A stretch of DNA of 64,000 bases from an uncultured Bacteroidales bacterium (GCA_902799555.1 CADCBB010000007.1:56449-120448); one strand, 5' to 3'. Counted from the stretch's first letter, positions 1-7,098 are shown. Notes: generated by a model not told the origin, from the sequence alone. Translations and numbers: made by a program.

Positions 1-1221
1 AAAATACCATCCGTGCGTACCATCATGGAATGCACCGCCGCTCACCTCGACCGTCTCGTGATCTTCCGGGTAGAAGATAGACGATGCGAAATCGTAGGTC
101 TGAATAGTTCCAATCACTGCGGTCTCGATCGGCGTCACTTTGGCTTGAATAGTGGTATTGCCGTTGATAATATCACCTTCTGCGGCTTTCTTTCCGCTGG
201 TGTAGAACCATCCGCGGAACGCATTGCCTTCACCGATAGCCGGCAGATCTGCCTCTGTATAAGGAATACTGCTCAAGGTAGCACCTTCATAAGTGTCGAA
301 TGTGCCGAGTTTATTGCCGTTCTGGTCTTTGTAAATAACTTGGCACGGAGTGATTTCCGTAGCCTCTGCAAAGAAATACGGGATATAGGTATTACCGGCC
401 AACTCAAAAGTAAGCGTACCTGCTTCACCCGTGTAGGTATAAGTTACGTATTGGTTGTAACTCGGTTTCTGCTCGCCGCAAGCGGCATTGTTGTTTACGG
501 TAGCATAATCCGCACCGTCTTTCTTGACTGCGATGGGAGTACCGCTGTATTGGCAGGCACCGATGGTAAATTTCACCGGACCATCAACAGGAACCGTAAT
601 AGTACCGCCATAAATACCGTGCTGACCACCGTTGTAAGACGTGCCGTCTACCGACACGCCTGCAGGCAGTTCACCGCCTTCCGGCAGGATCACGCTATAA
701 GGATTGTCGCGGAACTCGATCTTGAAATCAACAAACGTACGCGGTTGATCCTCTTTGAAGGAGAGATACTGGAGTACTGACTCTACCGTTCCTGCACGCT
801 TGATATAGATATTGTTCTGCTCTGCAGTCAGTTCCACAATCTGGAAACCATACTCCGATTGAGCGCCGGTCGTGTCTATACTCGTCAACTCGGTCGGTAC
901 GGTGGAAGATGCCGGATCGCCGGACCAGGTCTGAATCACCATTTTCTCGGCATTAGAACCACTACGCGGACCAAAACCTAATTTCAATTTGCCGGCTACG
1001 GCGGCTTTCGTGAAATAAGCATAGCCGCTTCCGTTCATCTTAATGCCGTAAAGGCCATTCTTCGTTCCGGGTCCGTCTGTCACCTTACTGGCGTAATACA
1101 ACCCATTATCCGGATTAGCACTCGGAGCACCCTCCGTGTAATCCCACAGCAGGTCGTTTTCACCTGCTATCATCGCCACGCTGAATAACGCGCACGCGAT
1201 AAAAGAAAAGAGTTTTTTCAT
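1..1221 (-). CDS. Secreted modular protein, 3' end cut by window edge
   Basis: Open frame of 407 codons running off base 1, so only the N-terminal part is visible. It starts with a signal peptide (MKKLFSFIACALFSVAMIAG) and the mature part begins ENDLLWDYTEG. Residues of about 20-150 look like a beta-sandwich module, followed by further all-beta segments. Around residues 300-345 there is a stretch like the Listeria-Bacteroides (InlB B) repeat (VIYKDQNGNKLGTF ... FRGWFYTSG ... KVTP). Such architectures are common in secreted adhesins and polysaccharide lyases of Bacteroidales, but the catalytic or sorting region would lie outside the window. It starts 3 nt after the raiA stop codon, so it is probably cotranscribed with raiA. 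Function not assigned. Confidence 0.75.
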   Translation of the reverse strand, partial: MKKLFSFIACALFSVAMIAGENDLLWDYTEGAPSANPDNGLYYASKVTDGPGTKNGLYGIKMNGSGYAYFTKAAVAGKLKLGFGPRSGSNAEKMVIQTWSGDPASSTVPTELTSIDTTGAQSEYGFQIVELTAEQNNIYIKRAGTVESVLQYLSFKEDQPRTFVDFKIEFRDNPYSVILPEGGELPAGVSVDGTSYNGGQHGIYGGTITVPVDGPVKFTIGACQYSGTPIAVKKDGADYATVNNNAACGEQKPSYNQYVTYTYTGEAGTLTFELAGNTYIPYFFAEATEITPCQVIYKDQNGNKLGTFDTYEGATLSSIPYTEADLPAIGEGNAFRGWFYTSGKKAAEGDIINGNTTIQAKVTPIETAVIGTIQTYDFASSIFYPEDHETVEVSGGAFHDGTHGWYF

Positions 1222-1224
1222 AAA

Positions 1225-1500
1225 TTATGCGTTTTTGCGTTTCTCCAATTGGCCTTCGAGTGCGGCGAGGCAAGCGTCGATACCCTCTTCGAACGAGTCT
1301 GCCACTTTCTCGGCAAACAGCCCGCTGATACGTACCTTCACCTCTTTGTTCGCATTCGTCTGCGGCTTGATGACCGACATGCGGATCTCCACTTTGTCGT
1401 CGGCGTTCAGATGACGCTCAAAACGATTTAATTTCTTCTCAATAAACTGCTCGAGTTTCTCTGCCATCTCGAAATTTACGGCATTAATTGTCAGATTCAT
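1225..1500 (-). CDS. raiA: Short ribosome hibernation factor (HPF/RaiA family)
   Basis: 91 residues, the usual size of the short HPF/RaiA class. It begins MNLTINAVNFEMAEKLEQFI and carries the beta-alpha-beta-beta-beta-alpha pattern with the conserved central block (VEIRMSVIKPQTNANKEVKVRI). Members bind the decoding region of the 30S subunit and keep ribosomes inactive in stationary phase. There is no C-terminal dimerisation domain as in long HPF. It has its own TATCTTTG promoter about 50 nt upstream and is followed after 3 nt by the secreted-protein gene. Assignment by family pattern; confident. Confidence 0.92.
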   Translation of the reverse strand: MNLTINAVNFEMAEKLEQFIEKKLNRFERHLNADDKVEIRMSVIKPQTNANKEVKVRISGLFAEKVADSFEEGIDACLAALEGQLEKRKNA

Positions 1501-1546
1501 AATACATTATTTTAAAGGTTAAACATAAAGTTTCCAAATTACGCTG

Positions 1547-1577
1547 CAAAGATACAAAAAAAGAATGACATACACAA
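1547..1577 (-). promoter_or_regulatory. Promoter of raiA
   Basis: Minus strand -7 element TATCTTTG (1547-1554) and -33 TTGTGTATGTC (1567-1577), 20 bp apart. The -33 element forms the downstream arm of the terminator hairpin of the gene in front. Confidence 0.75.
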
Positions 1578-1598
1578 GAGTGTATGCCATTTTTTGAA
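1558..1598 (-). terminator. Intrinsic terminator of the 141-residue protein gene
   Basis: On the minus strand the arms ATGGCATACAC and GTGTATGTCAT close a 4-nt loop (one mismatch) and are followed by a T-rich run. It lies about 10 nt after the stop codon of the gene ending at 1606 and overlaps the raiA promoter. Confidence 0.75.
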
Positions 1599-1605
1599 AA
1601 AATTA

Positions 1606-2031
1606 TTATTGATTTGAATGTTTTAACTTGAGTTCTTGCATAATCATAGTACGCACAAAGGCATCGAAACGCTTGTATCGCTTTTTGGTGCCATTTGGGA
1701 GCGTGATAGCATAGGGATCAGGTTTGGATCCGCGTGTGACATACAACTGAGCCTCAAAACGTTTTTGCCAATACGCATATAGTTTGGGGTCACTCAGCGC
1801 TTTATCCATGATTTTCGATGCCTTTTGGAAGAGGAGTTGATTCGCCTTTTCCTGACCTTTAGCGGGCTTTTGTTTCCAATTACGCGGGTGCAGCACGTCG
1901 TATGTCTCTTGTATGCCTACGCCAATGATGCGACCTCGTGCGTCCCGATAACGTTTGACGCGATGAATGTGTCCCGGGGACGTAGCGCCGTTGACTTCTT
2001 CTATGCCTGGTGTGAGTCTCTCTCTTGCCAT
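1606..2031 (-). CDS. Uncharacterised basic protein, 141 residues
   Basis: I do not recognise the family. The protein is rich in Lys and Arg (RVKRYRDARGRIIGVG, PRNWKQKPAKGQEKANQ, NGTKKRYKRFDAFVRTMIM), has no signal peptide or membrane segment, and looks like a soluble, possibly nucleic-acid-binding protein. It stands alone, with its own promoter at 2199-2230 and its own terminator at 1558-1598. A 38-bp block including its -33 region is repeated exactly in front of the KilA-N gene. The leader between promoter and start (about 165 nt) contains four 11-bp repeats. Its neighbourhood (zeta toxin, SUMF1 protein, defence genes) suggests accessory rather than core function; that is inference. Confidence 0.7.
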   Translation of the reverse strand: MARERLTPGIEEVNGATSPGHIHRVKRYRDARGRIIGVGIQETYDVLHPRNWKQKPAKGQEKANQLLFQKASKIMDKALSDPKLYAYWQKRFEAQLYVTRGSKPDPYAITLPNGTKKRYKRFDAFVRTMIMQELKLKHSNQ

Positions 2032-2089
2032 AATCGTTTGATTTTATAGTATTTAGTGTAATCCCTTTTATGTTTATTGCTTCGAATCA

Positions 2090-2133
2090 CTCAATAATCA
2101 CACAATAATCGCCCTATAATCACCCAATATGCC
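2090..2133. repeat. 11-bp tandem repeat in leader (4 imperfect units)
   Basis: Units CTCAATAATCA, CACAATAATCG, CCCTATAATCA, CCCAATATGCC, lying between the promoter and start codon of the 141-residue protein gene. Confidence 0.6.
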
Positions 2134-2198
2134 TCCTTCGCAGACCTTATTTTTAATGGGATTACATAGTGTTCTATGGTTGGTTTTTAAATCGGGTG

Positions 2199-2230
2199 CA
2201 AAGGTACAAAGATTTTTTGATATATGCAAA
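2199..2230 (-). promoter_or_regulatory. Promoter of the 141-residue protein gene
   Basis: Minus strand TACCTTTG (2199-2206) with TTTG at 2227-2230 (TTTGCATATATC), 20 bp apart. An AT-rich 38-bp block (2219-2256) covering the -33 element recurs at 5816-5853. Confidence 0.7.
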
Positions 2231-2314
2231 TAAATAAGAGAAAAAAGAAGATTTTTGCAAAATATCGGATATAATCCGATTTCAATAGACGAAACTCGCG
2301 GCGAAGCGATGATT

Positions 2315-2911
2315 TTATCTTATTGATTCAATGATTGTTTCCGTCCATTGAGGGAGTGTATCCGCATATTGCTTTGCGAGTTTACCATCTATTGTACGGA
2401 ACAATAATTGTGCATTTTGATTCTCAATTGAGTTGTCATAGAAGTATGCTCTATCTGCAAAGCCGGCTACCTTTATGGCGTTGATAATTGCTTTCTCGTA
2501 ACGCGATATGATCTTTTTAATTGGCACATCGTGACCACCTTCCATAACGCGATTTGCGATACGAGCAGCATTAATGGTCGGCGATTCGGTGCAGATAAAG
2601 AACATTCGAATGAAATAGCCGGCCTCCTTGGCGCGTTTCATGAAATCTACTTTTCCTTCTGAAGACAAAACCGTCTCAAAGATAAAATCTTTTCGTTCTT
2701 GCAACAATTGTTCGCGCCATGTTTCGCAATACTCCACCGCTTGACGCACGGCATTGACATCATTCCAATCTCCGAACTTGCTCTGCGCAATCTCATCAGG
2801 GTTAATGTACACACATTGCTCCGCCCACTCATGTTTGATGACAAGACGAGTGGTAGACGTTTTTCCTGACCCATTAGGACCGGCAATAACTATCAGAACG
2901 GGCTTTCTCAT
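2315..2911 (-). CDS. Zeta-toxin-like P-loop kinase
   Basis: 198 residues. A Walker A motif GPNGSGKT stands at residues 11-18, followed by the zeta/AAA_33 pattern: YINPDEIA near residue 35, FIFETVLSS near residue 77 and a basic stretch ending in ISRYEKAI. Zeta toxins are kinases; characterised members phosphorylate UDP-N-acetylglucosamine, while the substrates of this chromosomal Bacteroidota subgroup are not known to me. The start codon overlaps the stop of a 51-residue protein (ATGA), the usual arrangement of a toxin-antitoxin pair. An alternative is a stand-alone nucleotide or sugar kinase. Family assignment confident, toxin role less so. Confidence 0.82.
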   Translation of the reverse strand: MRKPVLIVIAGPNGSGKTSTTRLVIKHEWAEQCVYINPDEIAQSKFGDWNDVNAVRQAVEYCETWREQLLQERKDFIFETVLSSEGKVDFMKRAKEAGYFIRMFFICTESPTINAARIANRVMEGGHDVPIKKIISRYEKAIINAIKVAGFADRAYFYDNSIENQNAQLLFRTIDGKLAKQYADTLPQWTETIIESIR

Positions 2912-3063
2912 AATGCTTGCGCCATTTGACGGATATGCGCAAAATAGGCAGCGTGAGCGCGGTCATGACGCTCTTTCGCTTCTGCTGCAACCTCGCGCAT
3001 CAATTGTGCCAATTGTTCCTCTGTCGGCTCCTGATCAATGTTTATGAAACGATAGTCATTCAT
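2908..3063 (-). CDS. Small acidic helical protein, putative antitoxin of the zeta-like kinase
   Basis: 51 codons from ATG at 3063 to a TGA overlapping the kinase start by 4 nt. The sequence begins MNDYRFINIDQEPTEEQ and continues as one amphipathic helix rich in Glu, Arg, Ala and His (LMREVAAEAKERHDRA). There is no recognised domain. Its position first in a two-gene operon, with translational coupling, small size and helical character, fits an antitoxin; it is shorter than classical epsilon antitoxins (about 90 residues). The promoter at 3085-3116 leaves a short leader of about 15-20 nt. Function is inferred from context only. Confidence 0.65.
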   Translation of the reverse strand: MNDYRFINIDQEPTEEQLAQLMREVAAEAKERHDRAHAAYFAHIRQMAQAL

Positions 3064-3072
3064 AGTTTCAAA

Positions 3073-3090
3073 CCTTTGCGGGTGCAAAGG
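3073..3090. promoter_or_regulatory. Dyad CCTTTGC-N4-GCAAAGG over the transcription start
   Basis: Perfect 7-bp arms with a 4-bp centre, overlapping the -7 element of the zeta operon promoter. The same dyad occurs at 12229-12246 and 26234-26251. Possible operator; inference. Confidence 0.4.
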
Positions 3091-3116
3091 TACGAAGATT
3101 TTTTGACATATGCAAA
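3085..3116 (-). promoter_or_regulatory. Promoter of the zeta toxin operon
   Basis: Minus strand TACCTTTG (3085-3092) and TTTGCATATGTC (3105-3116), 20 bp apart. Confidence 0.75.
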
Positions 3117-3147
3117 TAAAAAACAGATTATTTCCAAATTTTGTGCA

Positions 3148-3216
3148 TTTTCACTTCTAAACTTTGCGGTATTATATTTCTAATCTTTGTTTATTTTTAC
3201 TTCTAAACTTTGTGGT
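3148..3216. repeat. 23-bp direct repeat, two copies 46 bp apart
   Basis: Copies at 3148-3170 and 3194-3216 share TTTT-ACTTCTAAACTTTG-GGT with two differences; a weaker third match (TATTTCTAATCTTTG) lies between them. Intergenic, between the zeta promoter and the end of the small membrane protein gene. Confidence 0.6.
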
Positions 3217-3217
3217 G

Positions 3218-3412
3218 CTACTTATCCTCCTTTATAAGTTTGTATAACTCGCTACCTCTATCCCATAGTCCGAGTAAGAGTCCTAAAATTCCGATGGCTA
3301 CACCAATATTGCAAGCCCAACAGCCGCAATACAAGACCTTCATCATACAGAGATATGAAAGGGAAAAAATCAATACAAGCAGTAGTTTGAGTGCCCAAAT
3401 AACGTATTTCAT
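3218..3412 (-). CDS. Small two-helix membrane protein
   Basis: 64 residues with two hydrophobic segments (about 4-22 and 33-50) and a charged tail ending KLIKEDK. Several cysteines sit between the helices (YCGCWACN). No family recognised. The start overlaps the stop of the preceding SUMF1 gene by 4 nt (ATGA), so it is translationally coupled and may be a membrane partner of that protein; this is inference. Confidence 0.6.
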   Translation of the reverse strand: MKYVIWALKLLLVLIFSLSYLCMMKVLYCGCWACNIGVAIGILGLLLGLWDRGSELYKLIKEDK

Positions 3413-4758
3413 TGTTTTGATAAATATATGACTAATCTGAGCGGACGAGTTTCATCGTCTGCCTTCTTGAATTGTAATAACACCGGATCATCCGGTTTAG
3501 GCAGTCTCACACCTACTAATTCCGTCCAAGGAGACAATTTATCGGCAGCCTTTCTTTTTCGCTGGATTTGATGAACATTCCGTTTCTTATGCCGGTGACT
3601 TACATCCGGCTGAAATGGATCTATAATTCCTTGCTGTTCCGCGGCAACAATCTGTTCGGCCGATGCAACAAACAGAGCGTCATTGGACAAGCGGCTGCAA
3701 TATTCAGCAAAGCGCACACGTTCCGCTTTACTCATTCCAAGAGCGATACTTTTTATTCTATCAGGAGCATCTTTTTGCATGATTTTTCTCCATAGACTAC
3801 TCTCTATTTCCTCGGATATATAATAGGGTTGCTCCGCCGGCACATAGACGAATCGGACTTTCTTTCCCTTAATGCGAACGGAGCGAGTCAAAGGAGGTTC
3901 TTCCTGTTGAACCGGCATCATTGGATCATCCGGTAAGGTAAATGCCACGCGGAATCCAATGTATCCGGCTGTTGTTTCGGGCTTATACCATCGACGTACA
4001 GATAAATGGCTATTGGCATTACATTCGTCATAACTGCTACCTCGCACAATACGATATGATCCGGTGTCTGCGCCGCACGGATTAGGAAGAGTACTTAACT
4101 GATAAGCGCCATAAATATCTTGGCACCATTCGGAAACATTACCGGTCATGTCGTACAAGCCTAATTCATTGGGATGCTTGCGCCCGACCGGATGTTTCCA
4201 GTTTCCTGAACAGGAATAAGTCCACCCTATACTATCCGCTATGTTTCCTCCCGCAAAACGGAAAGACTTGCTTTTGTTTCCTCCTCGTGCTGCATATTCC
4301 CATTCCGCTTCTGAAGGAAGACGAAATGGAAGCCCCGTAATACTATCCAAACGATGCACAAATTCCTGGCAGTCATGCCATGAGACATAAGAAATCGGAA
4401 CGGTCGGATAGCCCCTCGGGCTGATGATTTCGCGTTCGGGCATTACTGCATGCCATAATTCGACCGTGACTTCTGTGGTTGCTATATAAAAGGGAGGAAG
4501 GAAGACAAGGTGTGCAGGTTTGTCCGTATAAATGTCAGGATCGTATTGGTCTTTTGTAGCACCCATAATAAACGAACCGCCTTCAACCCTTTGCATAATA
4601 AAATGCAAATCTTTTCCGTCCGAACTATCTTTTCCTGCTATATGAATCTTTATGTCTATCTGTTGTAGCGAGTCCGGCACAACTGATTTATGTCTCCGTG
4701 CTGCCAGAGGTAGCACGGACATAAGAGACACAGTTAATATCAGCCATTTTCGAAACAC
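3409..4758 (-). CDS. Secreted SUMF1/FGE-sulfatase domain protein with a degenerate second copy
   Basis: 449 residues with an N-terminal signal peptide (about 1-20). Residues of about 53-275 form a SUMF1 (formylglycine-generating enzyme-like) domain: GGSFIMG (60-66), FRLPSEAEWEYAARGG (145-160), GLYDMTGNVSEW (200-211), RIVRGSS (236-242) and YIGFRVAF (266-273). The two active-site cysteines of true formylglycine-generating enzymes are not evident, so a structural or binding role as in GldK is likelier than sulfatase activation. Residues of about 300-449 repeat the same landmarks in decayed form (YYISEEIESSLWRKIM, then RPLRLVIYL), suggesting an internal duplication. No TAnnTTTG promoter is visible upstream. 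Confidence 0.78.
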   Translation of the reverse strand: MFRKWLILTVSLMSVLPLAARRHKSVVPDSLQQIDIKIHIAGKDSSDGKDLHFIMQRVEGGSFIMGATKDQYDPDIYTDKPAHLVFLPPFYIATTEVTVELWHAVMPEREIISPRGYPTVPISYVSWHDCQEFVHRLDSITGLPFRLPSEAEWEYAARGGNKSKSFRFAGGNIADSIGWTYSCSGNWKHPVGRKHPNELGLYDMTGNVSEWCQDIYGAYQLSTLPNPCGADTGSYRIVRGSSYDECNANSHLSVRRWYKPETTAGYIGFRVAFTLPDDPMMPVQQEEPPLTRSVRIKGKKVRFVYVPAEQPYYISEEIESSLWRKIMQKDAPDRIKSIALGMSKAERVRFAEYCSRLSNDALFVASAEQIVAAEQQGIIDPFQPDVSHRHKKRNVHQIQRKRKAADKLSPWTELVGVRLPKPDDPVLLQFKKADDETRPLRLVIYLSKQ

Positions 4759-4806
4759 GCATGTGCATCTACAATTTCTGTGCCAAACATCAATTCTAGA
4801 TAATTG

Positions 4807-4840
4807 AAAAAGGATGCCTCGTTATAGGACATCCTTTTCA
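4807..4840. terminator. Bidirectional intrinsic terminator
   Basis: Arms AAAAGGATG and CATCCTTTT around a 14-nt loop with T-runs on both strands. It ends the KilA-N transcript on the minus strand and insulates the SUMF1 gene. Confidence 0.75.
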
Positions 4841-4847
4841 TTAACCC

Positions 4848-4896
4848 TGCGGAGAGTGAGGGATTTCTGCGTAATCTCAACAAGCTGCCGCTGGCA
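4848..4896 (-). other. tRNA-Ser 3'-end fragment joined to a structured-RNA fragment (att-like remnant)
   Basis: 18 bp (4848-4865) are identical to the 3' end of the intact tRNA-Ser at 7160-7177, and 19 bp (4878-4896) are identical to 7072-7090, a hairpin arm just beyond that tRNA. The order of the two pieces is reversed relative to the intact locus. A tRNA 3'-end duplicate beside accessory genes is the usual footprint of an integrative element. Confidence 0.6.
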
Positions 4897-4965
4897 ATAG
4901 TTAATCGATCATATATGGCCGATAGATTAGTTATGTTTTTACGTCATGGAGAGGGGACGGTAATG

Positions 4966-5710
4966 TTATACTTTTAAAATATGCTTGCTTTCCACATTCT
5001 CCAGCACGGTCATTTGTTGTATTGCGATTTGGTTGAGTTTATGGAGACGCTCCTGTTGCGGCATGCCTTCATTGATAAAGACAGCATTGAGGTTCTCCAT
5101 GTTGCTCTGCCGTGATACCAAACAGCGCCACATTGAGCACGTCAGCCTCGTTGGCATAGATAAGCGAGCGATGATATTGGTCAATTTCCTGCGGAATTAG
5201 ATGCTCCTTTATGGCATCGGTATGAATATGATAATTAATCTTCGCCAACTCACGCTTCGCCGACCAACCAAGAGCTTTTTGCTCTTCCTCCTTAAGACGT
5301 TGGAACTCTTTTATCAAATAGAGTTCAAACTCAGCTGAAACCCAACTTGCAAACTTAAACGCTATATCCCGTTGTGCATATGTGCCACCATATCTGCCAG
5401 ACATAGCAACAAGTCCTATAGCGCGTGTAGCCTCAATCCAACGACTTGGGGAAAGTGTGAAAGCATTCAATCCAGCTTGGTTTCTAAACCCCTCGAATTC
5501 GAGGGGGTTAAAATCGGGATTGTTCAACATCTCCCATAAACCAAGATATTCCAGTGTATTACGATTGCGCATCCAATTGCCAACAACTCCGTTAGGATCT
5601 TCTGCATTCTTCTGTCTTGCAATATCCGTAATACAGATAAAGTCCATTCCGTTCTGAACAAAAGAACGAATGGTAGTGTCTTTTACAATAATAGATTGTG
5701 TCTTAGCCAT
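4966..5710 (-). pseudogene. KilA-N domain protein, broken by an internal deletion and frameshift
   Basis: The frame starting at 5710 (MAKTQSIIVKDTTIRSF) encodes a typical KilA-N protein: ICITDIARQKNAEDPN, VVGNWMRNRNTLEYL, NQAGLNAFTLSPSRWIEAT, RYGGTYAQRDIAFKFASW and KEFQRLKEEEQ. It runs to DVLNVALFGIT and then leaves the family pattern, stopping at 5069. The missing C-terminal part continues in another frame (NMENLNAVFINEGMPQQER ... KLNQIAIQQMTVLENVE) to 4966. In family members, as I know them, roughly 25 residues normally lie between these two blocks, so a short out-of-frame deletion near 5105 fits. KilA-N is a DNA-binding domain typical of phages and mobile elements. An upstream extension of the frame to 5809 is unlikely to be translated, because the promoter lies at 5796-5827. 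Confidence 0.75.
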
Positions 5711-5795
5711 ATCTCCGTATTCGGTTTTTAGCGTTTGTTTTTCTTGGCTATAAATTCTAATCCCATCGAATTCGATGCTTTTAAAAATCGCGCTG

Positions 5796-5827
5796 CAAAG
5801 GTACAACAAATTTGCGATATATGCAAA
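5796..5827 (-). promoter_or_regulatory. Promoter of the KilA-N gene
   Basis: Minus strand TACCTTTG (5796-5803) with TTTGCATATATC upstream, 20-bp spacing. It supports the start at 5710. The 38 bp at 5816-5853 equal 2219-2256. Confidence 0.7.
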
Positions 5828-5957
5828 TAAATAAGAGAAAAAAGAAGATTTTTTGCGTCCAGAATATAATTTCTTAGCACGGGGGCACGATTACTTCTGG
5901 AAATGAACGAAGGTGGGATTCAAATTTAACAAATTCTGAAGATTCTTGCCTAAAAAC

Positions 5958-5988
5958 TTGTGTATGTCGTAAAAAAGTAGTACCTTTG
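5958..5988 (+). promoter_or_regulatory. Rightward promoter in front of the Abi gene
   Basis: TTGTGTATGTC (TTG at 5958-5960) and TACCTTTG (5981-5988), 20 bp apart. It would give the Abi mRNA a leader of about 175 nt. Confidence 0.7.
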
Positions 5989-6070
5989 CGACCGAATTTG
6001 AACGCAAGGGTACTATAAAAACGACACCCGATAGTTTGACTTGCGTCAGGGACTACCGGGAATTCCGATG
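5989..6070. other. Gene-free stretch transcribed from both sides
   Basis: The 459 bp between the KilA-N start and the Abi start contain no convincing gene. This central part lies between a rightward and a leftward promoter that face each other, and contains an imperfect hairpin (CCCGATAG ... CTACCGGG, 6028-6061). Overlapping antisense transcripts are expected. Confidence 0.45.
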
Positions 6071-6102
6071 CAAAAGTACTACATTTTTTTGAATTGTGCA
6101 AA
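6071..6102 (-). promoter_or_regulatory. Leftward promoter facing the Abi promoter
   Basis: Minus strand TACTTTTG (6071-6078) and TTTGCACAATTC (from 6102), 20 bp apart. No convincing gene follows before the KilA-N promoter region, so the product may be a small or antisense RNA. Confidence 0.6.
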
Positions 6103-6169
6103 TTTTTGACAAAAAAAATCGTTTTTTATTCAAAAAAAGAAATTTTTATCAAATAAAAATACATTTTTT

Positions 6170-6862
6170 ATGAAATATACTGATTTTGAGGATATAATGT
6201 CGGCAGAAAGGATGGGAAGATACCTCGATGCGTGCAACGGCGATACAAACAAGGCCATGACACTATATCGTAACAACTTACACCTTTCACAAGAAGTTTT
6301 CACAGTTGTTAGTTGCTTTGAAGTTGCGCTCCGCAATGCTATCGACAAACGAATGGTTGCGTTATTCGGCAACGATTGGCTGCGTGATGCGATTATGCCT
6401 GGCGGTATATTTGATGATCCAAAGATGGCAGAGTCGCGCACACAAATACAGAAAGCATATAATAAATTGCTACACGATGGCACATACAAGCACTCAAAAC
6501 TCCTATCGGCGCTCAATATGGGTACATGGAAGTATATGTTTGCCAATGTGCAGTATCGTGCTAGTGGCAAATGTTTGTTGAAGGTATTTCCGAACAAACC
6601 AAGGTCATCTGCAGAGTTCAATTGTAACAACACATATATCTTTAATGAGTTGGATAAGGTGAACACATTACGCAATCGTATTGCGCATCATGAGCCAATA
6701 TGTTTTACACACTCTTCACAAACGGTCGATACCTCGTATATCATCAATGAGTATCAAAAGATACAAACTCTTTTTGCATGGATGGGAATAGATAGCCACG
6801 CGCTACTCTACGGTCTTGATCATGTACAAGCAGTTTGCAACAAGATAAATCAAGTAAAATAA
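6170..6862 (+). CDS. Abi-family (AbiD/F-like) HEPN protein, putative phage defence
   Basis: 230 residues matching the Abi_2 family: an N-terminal YTDFEDIMSAERMGRY, central helices, and the motif LRNRIAHHEP (167-176), which is the R-x4-6-H signature of HEPN ribonucleases. Abi_2 proteins cause abortive infection, probably by cutting RNA. No antitoxin gene is adjacent; the convergent transcript from 6071-6102 might have that role (inference). Base composition is more AT-rich than the flanking core genes and the gene lies inside the segment bounded by tRNA-Ser sequences, so it was probably acquired. Confidence 0.82.
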   Translation: MKYTDFEDIMSAERMGRYLDACNGDTNKAMTLYRNNLHLSQEVFTVVSCFEVALRNAIDKRMVALFGNDWLRDAIMPGGIFDDPKMAESRTQIQKAYNKLLHDGTYKHSKLLSALNMGTWKYMFANVQYRASGKCLLKVFPNKPRSSAEFNCNNTYIFNELDKVNTLRNRIAHHEPICFTHSSQTVDTSYIINEYQKIQTLFAWMGIDSHALLYGLDHVQAVCNKINQVK

Positions 6863-6954
6863 TAAACATCTATAATCAAAAGCATCACCAAAGGCGGATA
6901 TTATCCTATATAAAAATAGCAAATATATGAAACGGCTATTCTTTTTATTAGAAT

Positions 6955-7098
6955 GCAAAGTAATAATAGACAGAGCGCAGCGGCGGAGAACCCTCCGAGA
7001 AGGGGTGTGAGAAGGCCCTCACAGGGATTCGAGGGCACCGACATTGCCTATGGCAATCCCACCTCGAAACCCAACAAGCTGCCGCTGGCACCTTGTTC
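6955..7098 (-). ncRNA. Multi-hairpin structured RNA downstream of tRNA-Ser
   Basis: Read on the minus strand, five hairpins follow each other: AACAAG...CTTGTT, an 11-bp stem GGGTTTCGAGG/CCTCGAATCCC enclosing ATTGCC-ATA-GGCAAT, then TGTGAG-N6-CTCACA, then CGGAG-GGTT-CTCCG. The region is GC-rich between AT-rich neighbours and has no coding frame. The stem with TTCGAATCCC recalls a tRNA T-arm, but no complete tRNA can be folded. Possibly a small RNA or decayed tRNA-like element; function unknown. Confidence 0.45.

Noticed and set aside
13-780. 255-codon open frame on the plus strand
   Set aside because: Antisense to the secreted-protein gene, which has a signal peptide and normal composition over the whole stretch.
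5490-5512. Perfect palindrome CCCCTCGAATTCGAGGGG in the KilA-N gene
   Set aside because: It encodes the family-typical NPLEFEGF, so codon choice explains it; no sign of a binding site.
5874-6101. 75-codon frame on the minus strand starting at the facing promoter
   Set aside because: Its start lies upstream of the expected transcription start and the protein has no recognisable features.
6955-7098. Second tRNA gene
   Set aside because: A T-arm-like stem is present but no acceptor stem, D-arm or anticodon arm can be fitted.
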